DNA of 6,854 nt from Euzebyaceae bacterium (GCA_013696915.1 JACCXR010000149.1:1-6854), one strand, 5' to 3'. Shown: positions 1-6,286, counted from the first letter of the stretch. Notes: generated from the letters alone by a model not told the origin. Numbers and translations: made by a program.

Positions 1-312
1 CGGTGCGCTGGTCTCGGCCGAGACCGTCGGCGGGCGGGTGCTGCGCGGCCGGGCCGGGGAGGCCATGGGGCCGGTGAGTGCGGACGTCTTCTTCAGCTCG
101 GCCGCGGTCGTCCGGAACTCGTCGGCGACGCCGCGGATGTCCTCGAGGTCGGCCTGTCGCTTCAGCTCGTCGAGCGTGCTGGTCGCCTCCCGCCGGAAGG
201 TCGACACCGCCTTGCCGACATTGCGGGCCATCTCGGGAAGCCGCTCGGGGCCGAAGATCATCAGGGCGAGCACCGCGAGGGCGACGATCTCCCAGAACCC
301 GAGGTTTCCCAT
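1..312 (-). CDS. tatB: Sec-independent (Tat) translocase subunit TatB, 3' end outside window
   Basis: This encodes a subunit of the twin-arginine translocase, which exports folded proteins across the cytoplasmic membrane; TatB together with TatC recognises the signal peptide. The 104 visible residues begin MGNLGFWEIVALAVLALMIF. A short membrane helix (about residues 4-20) is followed by the family hinge G21-P22 and then ERLPEMARNVGK, the start of the amphipathic helix, with a charged helical stretch to about residue 80 and a Pro/Ser/Thr-rich tail. A Glu at position 8 favours TatB over TatA, as does the long tail. The ATG start (312-310) lies 14 bases after the htrA stop, so it is probably the last known gene of the sigE operon; the ribosome site (an AGGG about 10 bases upstream) is weak. 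The frame is open to base 1, so the C-terminus is unseen. TatA is the alternative, less likely given Glu8 and the synteny. Confidence 0.88.
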   Translation of the reverse strand, partial: MGNLGFWEIVALAVLALMIFGPERLPEMARNVGKAVSTFRREATSTLDELKRQADLEDIRGVADEFRTTAAELKKTSALTGPMASPARPRSTRPPTVSAETSAP

Positions 313-326
313 GAGCGTGCGCCCTG

Positions 327-1661
327 TCAGTTCTGCTGGGCCTCGGCGAGGACGGCCTCAGTCGTGCGCTCCTCACCGTTGCGGACGTAGTCGATCGTAA
401 CCGCCGCGCCGACCTCGCTGTCACGGACCGCGAGGAACAGGTCGTCCATGGACTCCACCGGGGTGCCGTCGACCGCCACGACGACGTCGCCGGCCCGCAG
501 CCCGGCCTCGGCCGCCGGCGTCCCCTCCTGGACGACCTCGATGAACACGCCCTTCTCGACGCCCAGCCGATCGGCGGTCTCGCGGTTCAGCGTGTTCCCC
601 CGTACCCCCAGGAACGGGTGGCGGACGAAGCCGTTGTCGATCAGTTCGTCGGCGATGTCGACGACGGTGCTCGCCGGGATCGCGAAGCCGACGCCGGCGT
701 TCGCGGGCTGCCCGGCCGTGAGGATGGCGGAGTTGATGCCGATCAGGCGCCCGTCGCCGCCGACGAGGGCGCCGCCCGAGTTGCCGGGGTTGATCGGCGC
801 GTCGGTCTGGATGACGTTCGGCAGCCGGACCGGCCGTCCGTCGGGCGCCCGGATGTCGATCGGCCGGTCGAGCGCGCTGATGACCCCGGCGGTGACGGAG
901 CCCTCGAGGCCGAACGGACTGCCGACCGCGACCGCGAGTTGCCCCACGACCAGCCGCGAGGAGTCGCCGATCTCGATGGCCGGGAGGTCGCTGACATCGA
1001 CCTTGATGACGGCGAGGTCGTTGTCCGGGTCGGTCCCGACGACCTGCGCCGGCTCGGCGCTGCGGTCGGCGAAGACGACCTCGAGGTCCCCGGCGCCGGA
1101 GACGACGTGGTTGTTCGTGACGATGTAGCCGTCGGCGCGGTAGATGACGCCGGAGCCGTTGCCCGACGCGGCCGCGAAGTCCTCCGTCCCGTCGATGTTG
1201 ACCTGCACGACGGCGGGCAGGACGGCGGCGGCGACGGTCGCCACCCGGTCGAGCTCACCCCCGGGCTGCACCGGGGACGGCGTCGGCGCGGCGGATGGGG
1301 ACGCCTCCGGCGGCGCCGGCGATTCGCCGGCGTCGATCGGGGGTGCCGCGAGCCGACGCGCGGGCTCGGCGGGACGGTCGGCCGCGGCCGGCGTCGCCCG
1401 ATCGATGGCGACGAACGCCGTGCCGCTGCCGAGCAGGGCCCCGATCAGGCCCGCGAGCAGGGCGAGAAGCAGGATCCTCGGCGTGCGGTCGGGTGGCTGC
1501 GCCGCTGGGCGGGCCGAGGCGGTGCCGGGGATGCGGGGGTACACGGGCGGCGGTGGTGCCGGCAGCCGCAGCGTCGGGTCGCCCGGGCCCGGGCCGGAAG
1601 GCCGTGACCACCCGGCGGCCGGGCCGTCCGCGGGCGGCCGCCAGGCGCTGTCGTCGCTCAC
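327..1661 (-). CDS. htrA: Membrane-anchored HtrA/DegP-like serine protease with PDZ domain
   Basis: This 444-residue HtrA-type protease/chaperone is expected to degrade or refold damaged exported proteins outside the cytoplasmic membrane. Residues 1-60 are a Pro/Gly-rich cytoplasmic segment. Residues about 62-86 form one membrane segment, and about 90-135 a Pro/Ala linker. The trypsin-like domain follows (about 136-335), with catalytic His185 in TNNHVV, Asp215 in DPDNDLAVIK and Ser295 in NPGNSGGALVG. A C-terminal PDZ domain covers about 347-440 (FLGVRG start, then GTPAAEAGLRAGDVVVAVDG). All three catalytic residues are present, so it should be active. The start is GTG (1661-1659), backed by AGGGGAG at 1667-1673, 5 bases upstream. 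It lies 37 bases after the RseB-like gene and 14 bases before tatB, the same order as M. tuberculosis sigE-rseA-htrA-tatB apart from the added gene. Control by the operon's own sigma factor is inferred. Confidence 0.95.
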   Translation of the reverse strand: MSDDSAWRPPADGPAAGWSRPSGPGPGDPTLRLPAPPPPVYPRIPGTASARPAAQPPDRTPRILLLALLAGLIGALLGSGTAFVAIDRATPAAADRPAEPARRLAAPPIDAGESPAPPEASPSAAPTPSPVQPGGELDRVATVAAAVLPAVVQVNIDGTEDFAAASGNGSGVIYRADGYIVTNNHVVSGAGDLEVVFADRSAEPAQVVGTDPDNDLAVIKVDVSDLPAIEIGDSSRLVVGQLAVAVGSPFGLEGSVTAGVISALDRPIDIRAPDGRPVRLPNVIQTDAPINPGNSGGALVGGDGRLIGINSAILTAGQPANAGVGFAIPASTVVDIADELIDNGFVRHPFLGVRGNTLNRETADRLGVEKGVFIEVVQEGTPAAEAGLRAGDVVVAVDGTPVESMDDLFLAVRDSEVGAAVTIDYVRNGEERTTEAVLAEAQQN

Positions 1662-1666
1662 CGTCG

Positions 1667-1673
1667 CTCCCCT
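1667..1673 (-). promoter_or_regulatory. Ribosome binding site of htrA
   Basis: On the minus strand this reads AGGGGAG, 5 bases before the GTG at 1661-1659. It supports that GTG as the htrA start; the 37-base gap after the upstream gene means htrA is not coupled by overlap. Confidence 0.6.
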
Positions 1674-1698
1674 GTCGATGGCCGCAGGGCGGCCGGGC

Positions 1699-2892
1699 TC
1701 AGCTCCAGGGTGACACCCAGGACCAGAGCCTGCGCAGGCCGCGGGCGAGCCGCGAGCCGAGCGGCGGCGCCTCGGGCCGGGGCAGCGCCTGCGCGATCGC
1801 GAGGAACTCGTCGGGCGGCGCGTCCCCGACCAGCGAGAACGTGGTGCCCGACGCCTCCCACAGCAGCCGCGACGGCACCGCGCCGGGCCACTCGTACGCC
1901 TTCCAGCCCAGCCCCTCGACCGGTTCGGCCCCGGCCGGGAGCGACTCCCAGTCGGGGCTGCCGGGCTGCTGGAAGACCGAGACCGTGTACAGCCCGTCGC
2001 CGTACACCACCTGGAGCGGCTGGCTCTCCCCGGCCTTGAGCACGTAGACGCCCGAGGGCTCGTAGCCGCCGGGAAGGGCGTCGGGCACCGTCCATCCGGC
2101 CTCGCGCAGCGCGTCGAGGCCCCGCGGCCCCACCGTTTCGTCGGGCGCCGGCGGCGGCGCGGCAGGGTCGTCGGAGCGGCCGGCGCGGTCGGCGGCGGGC
2201 TCGCGGTCCTCCCGGGTGTTGCGGGGGTTCAGATCGAGCGACAGGTAGGCGGCGAGCCGGATCGGGTGGGTGCCGCCGTCGTAGGTCTCGCGGCGCACGA
2301 GCAGGCCGCTCTCGTCGTCCACCCACAGCCGCTCCCGCAGCGACCCGTCGCCGCGCCGGTGGATCTCCAACGCCGTGGCGGCCCGGTCCATGATCGGCTC
2401 GCTCCCGCCGATCTCGATGCGGTACTTCCCCGCAAGGTCGTCGAGCGTCTCGGCGAACCCCTCAGCGTCCACAGCGGGCACCGGCATCAGCCAGTCCTGG
2501 GAGCCGCCACCCTGGGAGCCGCCACCCTGGGAGCCGCCACCTTGGGACCCGCCACCCTGGGACCTGCCATCGGCTCCCTCGCGGGTCTCAACCTCGGATC
2601 CCTCGCCGGCGATGGGCTGGCGGAAGCGGTCGGCGGGCTGCACGCTGAACGCACCGGACCCGCTGCGCACCGACGAGACCGTCACGTGCGACTCGCCGTC
2701 GACCCAGCTGATCCACAGGGCCTCTCCCGTGAACGGCAGGGAGCGGCCCACCCGGTCGGCGCGGACGAGGAGGTCACGCCATCCGGCGGCTTCCTCGACA
2801 GCCAGCGCCGCCCCGCCGACGGAGAGGAGCGCGAGGGCCAGCAACACGACGAGCGCGCGCCTCGCGGGGCGCCGGCGCGGCGCAGTCCTCAC
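1699..2892 (-). CDS. Secreted MucB/RseB-like sigma-factor regulatory protein
   Basis: This 397-residue protein has a signal peptide: Arg-rich residues 1-12, a hydrophobic core about 13-31, and a possible signal peptidase I site ALA-VEE after residue 31. The rest resembles the MucB/RseB family. An N-terminal LolA-like domain spans about 45-225 (PFTGEALWISW; later LRERLWVDDESGLLVRRE). A Pro/Asp-rich linker (226-255) leads to a C-terminal domain at about 256-375 (LPGGYEPSG; LQVVYGDGLYTVSVF). In proteobacteria RseB binds RseA and shields it from proteolysis; a similar role here is inferred from position. Residues 110-132 form a (GGGSQ)4 linker inside the N-terminal domain. I chose the GTG at 2892-2890 because it overlaps the anti-sigma stop in GTGA. 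The frame stays open further upstream to 3270, but that part only shadows the anti-sigma gene. No lipobox is seen. The exact family of the C-terminal part is less certain. Confidence 0.8.
   Translation of the reverse strand: MRTAPRRRPARRALVVLLALALLSVGGAALAVEEAAGWRDLLVRADRVGRSLPFTGEALWISWVDGESHVTVSSVRSGSGAFSVQPADRFRQPIAGEGSEVETREGADGRSQGGGSQGGGSQGGGSQGGGSQDWLMPVPAVDAEGFAETLDDLAGKYRIEIGGSEPIMDRAATALEIHRRGDGSLRERLWVDDESGLLVRRETYDGGTHPIRLAAYLSLDLNPRNTREDREPAADRAGRSDDPAAPPPAPDETVGPRGLDALREAGWTVPDALPGGYEPSGVYVLKAGESQPLQVVYGDGLYTVSVFQQPGSPDWESLPAGAEPVEGLGWKAYEWPGAVPSRLLWEASGTTFSLVGDAPPDEFLAIAQALPRPEAPPLGSRLARGLRRLWSWVSPWS
2496..2570 (-). repeat. Five-copy 15-bp tandem repeat encoding a GGGSQ linker
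   Basis: The plus-strand unit is cctgggagccgccac. It occurs exactly at 2496-2510, 2511-2525 and 2526-2540, with two changes at 2541-2555 (cttgggacccgccac), and as a more diverged copy at 2556-2570 (cctgggacctgccat). Because the unit is 15 bp, gain or loss of copies keeps the reading frame. On the minus strand it encodes DGRSQ followed by four GGGSQ units in the RseB-like protein (residues about 108-132). The near-identity of the copies suggests recent expansion. Confidence 0.95.
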
Positions 2893-3371
2893 CGCTCGCC
2901 GGCCGGGCCACCCGGTGCGCCGACGAGGACCGGAGTCGACACGGGCCCACCGGCGGTGCGGACGAGATGATCGACCGCGTAGAGGTCCATGGGCACCGGC
3001 ACGGCGGGCGCGGGCCCGTCGGGCGGCCCGCCCAAGCTGAATGCGGCGCCTCCCACCAGGCCGGCGAGCACCGCGAACGTCGCCGCGGCACGCCCGGCGA
3101 CCCGGCGCCCGTGCCGCTCGCCCGCAGCGCGCCGGTCGCCTGGAGCCGGCTCCCCGGCGGCACTGCCCGGTGCCGTCAGCAGGCCGGCGGGGACGCGCCG
3201 GACGGGCAGGCTGCGCAGCAGGACCCTGAGCCGCGCGAGCCCCTCCACCTCTTCGCGGCAGATCCGGCACGCTCGCAGGTGCGCGGCGACGTTGCCGCGC
3301 TCCTTGCCGGTCAGCTCGTCGTCGGCCCAGGCCGAGAGCAGTGGCGCGAACTTCCCGCAGCGCTCACTCAT
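2889..3371 (-). CDS. rseA: Zinc-binding anti-sigma factor (RseA-like), single membrane segment
   Basis: This 160-residue protein probably binds the SigE-like factor encoded just upstream and keeps it inactive at the membrane. Residues 1-50 carry the zinc anti-sigma (ZAS) signature H31-L-R-A-C35-R-I-C38, i.e. HxxxCxxC, with Cys5 a plausible fourth ligand. A basic linker (about 60-92) leads to one hydrophobic segment (about 94-113), and a Pro/Gly-rich tail of about 45 residues lies outside the membrane. The ATG at 3371-3369 overlaps the end of the sigma gene by 8 bases (ATGAGTGA), and a GAGG lies about 10 bases upstream. Its stop overlaps the next gene by 4 bases, so the three are probably translationally coupled. 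ZAS proteins can respond to redox changes through their cysteines, or be removed by proteolysis; the sequence does not decide between these. The symbol rests on synteny with M. tuberculosis rseA. Confidence 0.9.
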   Translation of the reverse strand: MSERCGKFAPLLSAWADDELTGKERGNVAAHLRACRICREEVEGLARLRVLLRSLPVRRVPAGLLTAPGSAAGEPAPGDRRAAGERHGRRVAGRAAATFAVLAGLVGGAAFSLGGPPDGPAPAVPVPMDLYAVDHLVRTAGGPVSTPVLVGAPGGPAGER

Positions 3372-3951
3372 CGGTGAATGACCTCGCGTCGGCGACCTCG
3401 CCCGACCCGGCGGAGCGGCGCTCCAGGTGGTCGCGCAGCTGCCGCCGCCCGCGGTGGATGCGCGACCGCACGGTGCCCAGCGGCCAACCGGTCGCTGCCG
3501 CGATCTCCTCGTAGGTCAGGCCCTGGACGTCGCAGAGCACGACCGCGAGCCGGAAGTCGTCGGGCAGCTCCCGGAGACCGGTCTCGATCGCGGCCTCGAG
3601 GGTGCGGCGCTCGACGATGTCGGCCGGACCAGGCTCGGTGGACGCCGGCTCCCCCCACTCCTCGGTCCTCAGCGGCTCGACGCGCACCCGGCGGTTGCGG
3701 CGCACCTGATCGAGGAACAGGTTCTTGGTGATCCGGTACAGCCAGCCGTCGAACGTCCCCGGCTGGTAGCGGTCGAGGTTGCGGTAGACCCGGACGAACA
3801 CGTCCTGCGTCAGGTCGGCGGCGTCGTCGGGGTTGCCGGTGAGGCGGTAGGCGACGTTGTAGATCTTCCGCCCGTAGACGCGCGCGACTTCGTCCCAGGT
3901 GGGCCGCGGGTCGGGAGGGCTCTCGCCGTCGCGACCCGGGGGGCGAGTCAC
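3364..3951 (-). CDS. sigE: ECF RNA polymerase sigma factor, SigE type
   Basis: This 195-residue extracytoplasmic-function sigma factor redirects RNA polymerase to envelope-stress promoters. Region 2 covers about residues 18-88 (TWDEVARVYGRKIYNVAYRL, then DDAADLTQDVFVRVYRNL and GTFDGWLYRITKNLFLDQVRR). A linker (about 90-115) leads to region 4 at about 119-178 (LRELPDDFRLAVVLCDVQGL; helix-turn-helix YEEIAAATGWPLGTVRSRIHRGRRQLR). The motifs YQPGTFDGWL and GTVRSRIHRGR are very close to mycobacterial SigE. I chose the GTG at 3951-3949 because a perfect AGGAGG (3956-3961) lies 4 bases upstream. A second in-frame GTG at 4014-4012 would add 21 residues and has a GGCGAGGCGG-like site in front. The stop overlaps the anti-sigma start. 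Divergent from the methyltransferase gene, as Rv1220c is from sigE in M. tuberculosis. Confidence 0.93.
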   Translation of the reverse strand: MTRPPGRDGESPPDPRPTWDEVARVYGRKIYNVAYRLTGNPDDAADLTQDVFVRVYRNLDRYQPGTFDGWLYRITKNLFLDQVRRNRRVRVEPLRTEEWGEPASTEPGPADIVERRTLEAAIETGLRELPDDFRLAVVLCDVQGLTYEEIAAATGWPLGTVRSRIHRGRRQLRDHLERRSAGSGEVADARSFTDE

Positions 3952-3955
3952 GGGG

Positions 3956-3961
3956 CCTCCT
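3956..3961 (-). promoter_or_regulatory. Ribosome binding site of the sigma factor gene
   Basis: A perfect AGGAGG on the minus strand, 4 bases before the GTG at 3951-3949. The spacing is short, but this is the best Shine-Dalgarno match near the gene and decides the start over the upstream in-frame GTG at 4014. Confidence 0.7.
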
Positions 3962-4057
3962 GTCGGTGGCGCGGCCGAAGGCCTGGGCCGCGTGTCCCCG
4001 AGTGTAGTCGTCACCCGCCTCGCCTTTCGCTTCGGTGCCGTTGTCGTCCTTTGGGGC

Positions 4058-4084
4058 AACGACCGCCCGGGTCCCCCGGGTTCC
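4058..4084 (-). promoter_or_regulatory. Putative ECF-type promoter of the sigE operon
   Basis: On the minus strand GGAACC (4084-4079) is followed by 17 bases and then CGTT (4061-4058). A GGAAC-type -35 with a CGTT-type -10 at about this spacing is the pattern recognised by actinobacterial ECF factors such as SigE. It points toward the sigma gene and would start transcription near 4050, leaving about 100 bases of leader before the GTG at 3951. The spacer holds two CCCGGG palindromes (4066-4071 and 4075-4080) that could be an operator or chance in GC-rich DNA. Which sigma factor uses it is inferred. Confidence 0.5.
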
Positions 4085-4143
4085 CCGGTAGAGTTCCGTC
4101 CTCCCGGCCACGGGCGCCGCGGACGAGGACAAGGACGGCCCAG

Positions 4144-4791
4144 GTGGACAACGACGACCGACTGGCGGCGTACGCGCAAGGCTTCCTGGAGCCCGAGGAC
4201 GAACCGCTGCGAGCGGCGCGCGCTCGCAGCGAGGAAGCCGACATCCCGGCGGTCCCGCCGGAGACGGGCGCGCTCCTGCGCTTCCTCGCACGGGTCACCC
4301 GGGCGCGCCACGTCGTCGAGGTGGGCTCCGGCGGGGGGTACAGCGGGCTGTGGCTGCTCGGTGGGATGGACCCGCGGGGGTCGCTCACCACCATCGACAT
4401 CGCCCCGGCGCACCAGTCGCTCGCCCAGCAGGCCTACGCCGAAGCGGGGCTGACCGGGCGGGTCCGGTCGATTCTGGGGCCGGCGCTGTCAGTGCTGCCG
4501 AAACTCGCCGACCAGACCTACGACATCGTCTTCCTCGACGCCGTCAAGGCCGAGTACCCCGAGTACCTCGCCCACGCCAAGCGCCTGCTCAAGGCTGGCG
4601 GCCTGCTGGTGGCGGACAACGTGCTGTGGCACGGGAAGGTCGTCGACAGCGAGGCCGTCGACGAGGACACCGAGGCGATCCGCCGCTTCAACGCGAGCGT
4701 CCACGACGACCCAGAGCTGCAGGGGCTGCTGCTCGAGATCGGCGACGGCGTGCTCTGCGCCGTCCACCAGCCGACGTCAGGGTCCCCGTGA
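4144..4791 (+). CDS. SAM-dependent O-methyltransferase, class I (CCoAOMT-like)
   Basis: This 215-residue enzyme has a Rossmann fold that transfers a methyl group from S-adenosylmethionine, most likely to a hydroxyl of a small molecule. The SAM-binding motif I is VVEVGSGGGYSGLWLL (about residues 57-72), followed by LTTIDIAP (81-88) with the acidic residue expected to bind the SAM ribose. FLDAVK (Asp132) and VADNVLW (Asp158-Asn159) match the metal-binding positions of the cation-dependent caffeoyl-CoA/catechol O-methyltransferase family. The N-terminal helices contain the usual ETGALLRFLARVTRA segment. The start is GTG at 4144; a GGAC-rich stretch upstream is only a modest ribosome site, and the frame is open upstream without other family sequence. 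It is divergent from sigE, as is the Rv1220c methyltransferase in M. tuberculosis. It overlaps the next gene by 4 bases. Its natural substrate cannot be told. Confidence 0.9.
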   Translation: MDNDDRLAAYAQGFLEPEDEPLRAARARSEEADIPAVPPETGALLRFLARVTRARHVVEVGSGGGYSGLWLLGGMDPRGSLTTIDIAPAHQSLAQQAYAEAGLTGRVRSILGPALSVLPKLADQTYDIVFLDAVKAEYPEYLAHAKRLLKAGGLLVADNVLWHGKVVDSEAVDEDTEAIRRFNASVHDDPELQGLLLEIGDGVLCAVHQPTSGSP

Positions 4792-5240
4792 CGGTCTGGT
4801 GCCTGACGACGTCGCCGTGCAACTTCGCCAAGACGGCGGAGCTCGGCTGGACGGTGCAGGGCGTGAAGGCCCGGCGCGGCAAGACCGCGCGCGAGCTGCG
4901 GCCAGGCGACAAGCTCGTCTACTACGTGAGCCAGGCCGTCGCCTTCGGCGCGGTCGCCGAGGTCGCCGGTGAGGCGTACGAGGACCACGAGCGGATCTGG
5001 ACGTCGCAGAAGCCCGACGAGGACTACCCGTGGCGCGTGACGATCGCGCCAGACGTCGTGATCGACGAGCGTGAACGCTGGGTGCCGGCGGACGAGCTCC
5101 GCGACCAGCTTGAGTTCCCCCGCAAGTGGCCCGCCGAGCACTGGAAGCTCGCCTTCCAGGGCAACATCCGCGCGTGGCCGGAGTCCGACTACCTCGTCGT
5201 GCGCAAGGCACTGGAGGAAGCCGCCGGTCAGACGGGGTAA
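4788..5240 (+). CDS. Stand-alone EVE-domain (PUA-like) protein
   Basis: This 150-residue protein is essentially one EVE domain, a PUA-like fold related to YTH and ASCH domains whose members are thought to bind modified bases in DNA or RNA. Family features run in order: WCLTTSPCNF (residues 4-13), ELGWTVQGVKARRGKTARELRPGDKLVYYV (18-47), AFGAVAEVAGEAYEDHERIW (52-71), EDYPWRV (78-84), and KWPAEHWKLAFQGNIRAWPESDY (113-135). The aromatic and Trp residues that line the ligand pocket in this family appear to be kept. The start is GTG at 4788, which forms GTGA with the methyltransferase stop; an AGGG lies about 5 bases before it. Co-translation with the methyltransferase is therefore likely, but a functional link is only inferred. 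The residue-level fit to the family is strong; the cellular role and ligand are unknown. Confidence 0.9.
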   Translation: MTVWCLTTSPCNFAKTAELGWTVQGVKARRGKTARELRPGDKLVYYVSQAVAFGAVAEVAGEAYEDHERIWTSQKPDEDYPWRVTIAPDVVIDERERWVPADELRDQLEFPRKWPAEHWKLAFQGNIRAWPESDYLVVRKALEEAAGQTG

Positions 5241-5329
5241 CCTCTCGTCCGGCGCCGCGGTGGCCACCTCCCACCCCTGCAGACGACGTCAGTCGCCTGA
5301 TCGTCCTGGCCGCCGCCGCACGTCGCCCG
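5241..5329. other. Convergent intergenic spacer
   Basis: This 89-base gap lies between the ends of the EVE gene and the nitrilase gene. It contains the perfect palindrome GGTGGCCACC (5259-5268), but no hairpin followed by a T-run on either strand, so I do not call a terminator. Confidence 0.5.
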
Positions 5330-6274
5330 TCACTCGTCGATGAACACCGCCGCGTCGCGCCGCCTGCGGTCGATCCGCACGTCGAACACGTCTGGCCGGC
5401 TGTAGTGGCCCACCGGGTCGAAGTTGTGACGCTCCCGTCGCACCGCGTCCAGATCGACGTCCGCGACGACCAGGCGCTCGTCGCCCTCGACGGGGGCCAC
5501 GACCCATGTGCCGTCGGGTGCCGCGATCGCCGAACCGCCCGTGTGATACGTCCCGCCCTGGTCCTGCGCCTCGAGTTCGTCGCGCAGCGGGAAATCTGCC
5601 GGCACGTCGTCCAATGACAGCAGGCCGCTGGCCGCCAGCGAGAAGACCCTGCCCTCCAGGGCGATGAAGCGGGTGATGTCCTGCGTCAGCCGCCGCGCGC
5701 CCGGCCACACGCTGACGTGGACGTCTGTGCCGCCGGCATACAGCGCGTGCCGCGCTTGCGGCATCCAGTTCTCCCAGCAGTTCAACCCGCTCACTCGGGC
5801 GCCACGGACGTCGTGCACGCGCAGACCATGACCGTCACCATGACCCCAGACGAGCCGCTCCTCATACGTCGGTACGAGCTTTCGGTGACGGCCGACGACG
5901 CCCCGGGCAGGGTCGATTGCAAGCAGCGTGCAGTAGACCGTGCCGCGGGCCGGTCCGGCTCCCCGCTCGGTCATGCCGAGGTAGGTGAAAACCCCGGCGT
6001 CGCCGACAGCCTCCGTGATGGTCTGCACCTGGGGCCCCCGCAGCTCAACCGCGGCGTCGAGGTAGGCGGCGTAGGCAGCCTTCTGCCGGGCGTCGTTGAA
6101 CCGCGCGCCGCCGGTCCGCTCGACCCAGAAGGGATAGCCGGACAGAAACGTCTCGGGAAACGCCAGGAGATCCACGCGCTGCTGCCCCGCAGCGGCGAGC
6201 AGGTCGAAAACCTTCTTCGTCGTCGCGTCCGGGTCGAGCCACACCGGACGGGCTTGCGCGGCGGCGATTCTCAT
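5330..6274 (-). CDS. Nitrilase-family carbon-nitrogen hydrolase
   Basis: This 314-residue enzyme belongs to the nitrilase superfamily, most like the true nitrilase branch, which converts nitriles to carboxylic acids and ammonia in the cytoplasm. All three catalytic residues are present: Glu41 in LLAFPETFLSGYPFW, Lys132 in GRHRKLVPTYEERLVWGHGDG, and the nucleophile Cys166 in SGLNCWENWMP. The glutamates in TYEER (138-139) include the further conserved Glu. Length is normal for a bacterial nitrilase, slightly short at the C-terminus. The ATG at 6274-6272 is preceded by GAGGAGGAG (about 6278-6286), a strong ribosome site. It is convergent with the EVE gene and stands alone: the gene on its other side points away. 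No regulator or aldoxime dehydratase is beside it. Substrate (aromatic, aliphatic or arylaceto-nitrile, or cyanide) cannot be told from the sequence. Confidence 0.92.
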   Translation of the reverse strand: MRIAAAQARPVWLDPDATTKKVFDLLAAAGQQRVDLLAFPETFLSGYPFWVERTGGARFNDARQKAAYAAYLDAAVELRGPQVQTITEAVGDAGVFTYLGMTERGAGPARGTVYCTLLAIDPARGVVGRHRKLVPTYEERLVWGHGDGHGLRVHDVRGARVSGLNCWENWMPQARHALYAGGTDVHVSVWPGARRLTQDITRFIALEGRVFSLAASGLLSLDDVPADFPLRDELEAQDQGGTYHTGGSAIAAPDGTWVVAPVEGDERLVVADVDLDAVRRERHNFDPVGHYSRPDVFDVRIDRRRRDAAVFIDE

Positions 6275-6277
6275 GTG

Positions 6278-6286
6278 CTCCTCCTC
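6278..6286 (-). promoter_or_regulatory. Ribosome binding site of the nitrilase gene
   Basis: A purine-rich GAGGAGGAG on the minus strand ends a few bases before the ATG at 6274-6272. It supports this start and normal expression of the gene. Confidence 0.65.

Noticed and set aside
618..1607. Long plus-strand frame opposite htrA
   Set aside because: Its product is a low-complexity Arg/Asp/Gly string without domains. The minus-strand frame encodes a complete protease with all motifs, so this is a GC-rich shadow.
2496..2570. Tandem repeat as a CRISPR array
   Set aside because: The 15-bp units are contiguous without spacers and lie in frame inside a gene.
2893..3270. Upstream extension of the RseB-like frame
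   Set aside because: The frame is open, but this part overlaps the anti-sigma gene and reads as an Arg/Pro-rich shadow. The signal peptide and coupled GTG mark the real start at 2892.
4089..4094. TAGAGT as a -10 box for the methyltransferase
   Set aside because: It fits TAnnnT and lies 50 bases before the start, but no -35-like hexamer sits 16-18 bases upstream. Too weak to call.
3427..4143. Upstream extension of the methyltransferase frame
   Set aside because: It runs antisense through the sigma gene and shows no family sequence. The methyltransferase N-terminal helices start at the GTG at 4144.
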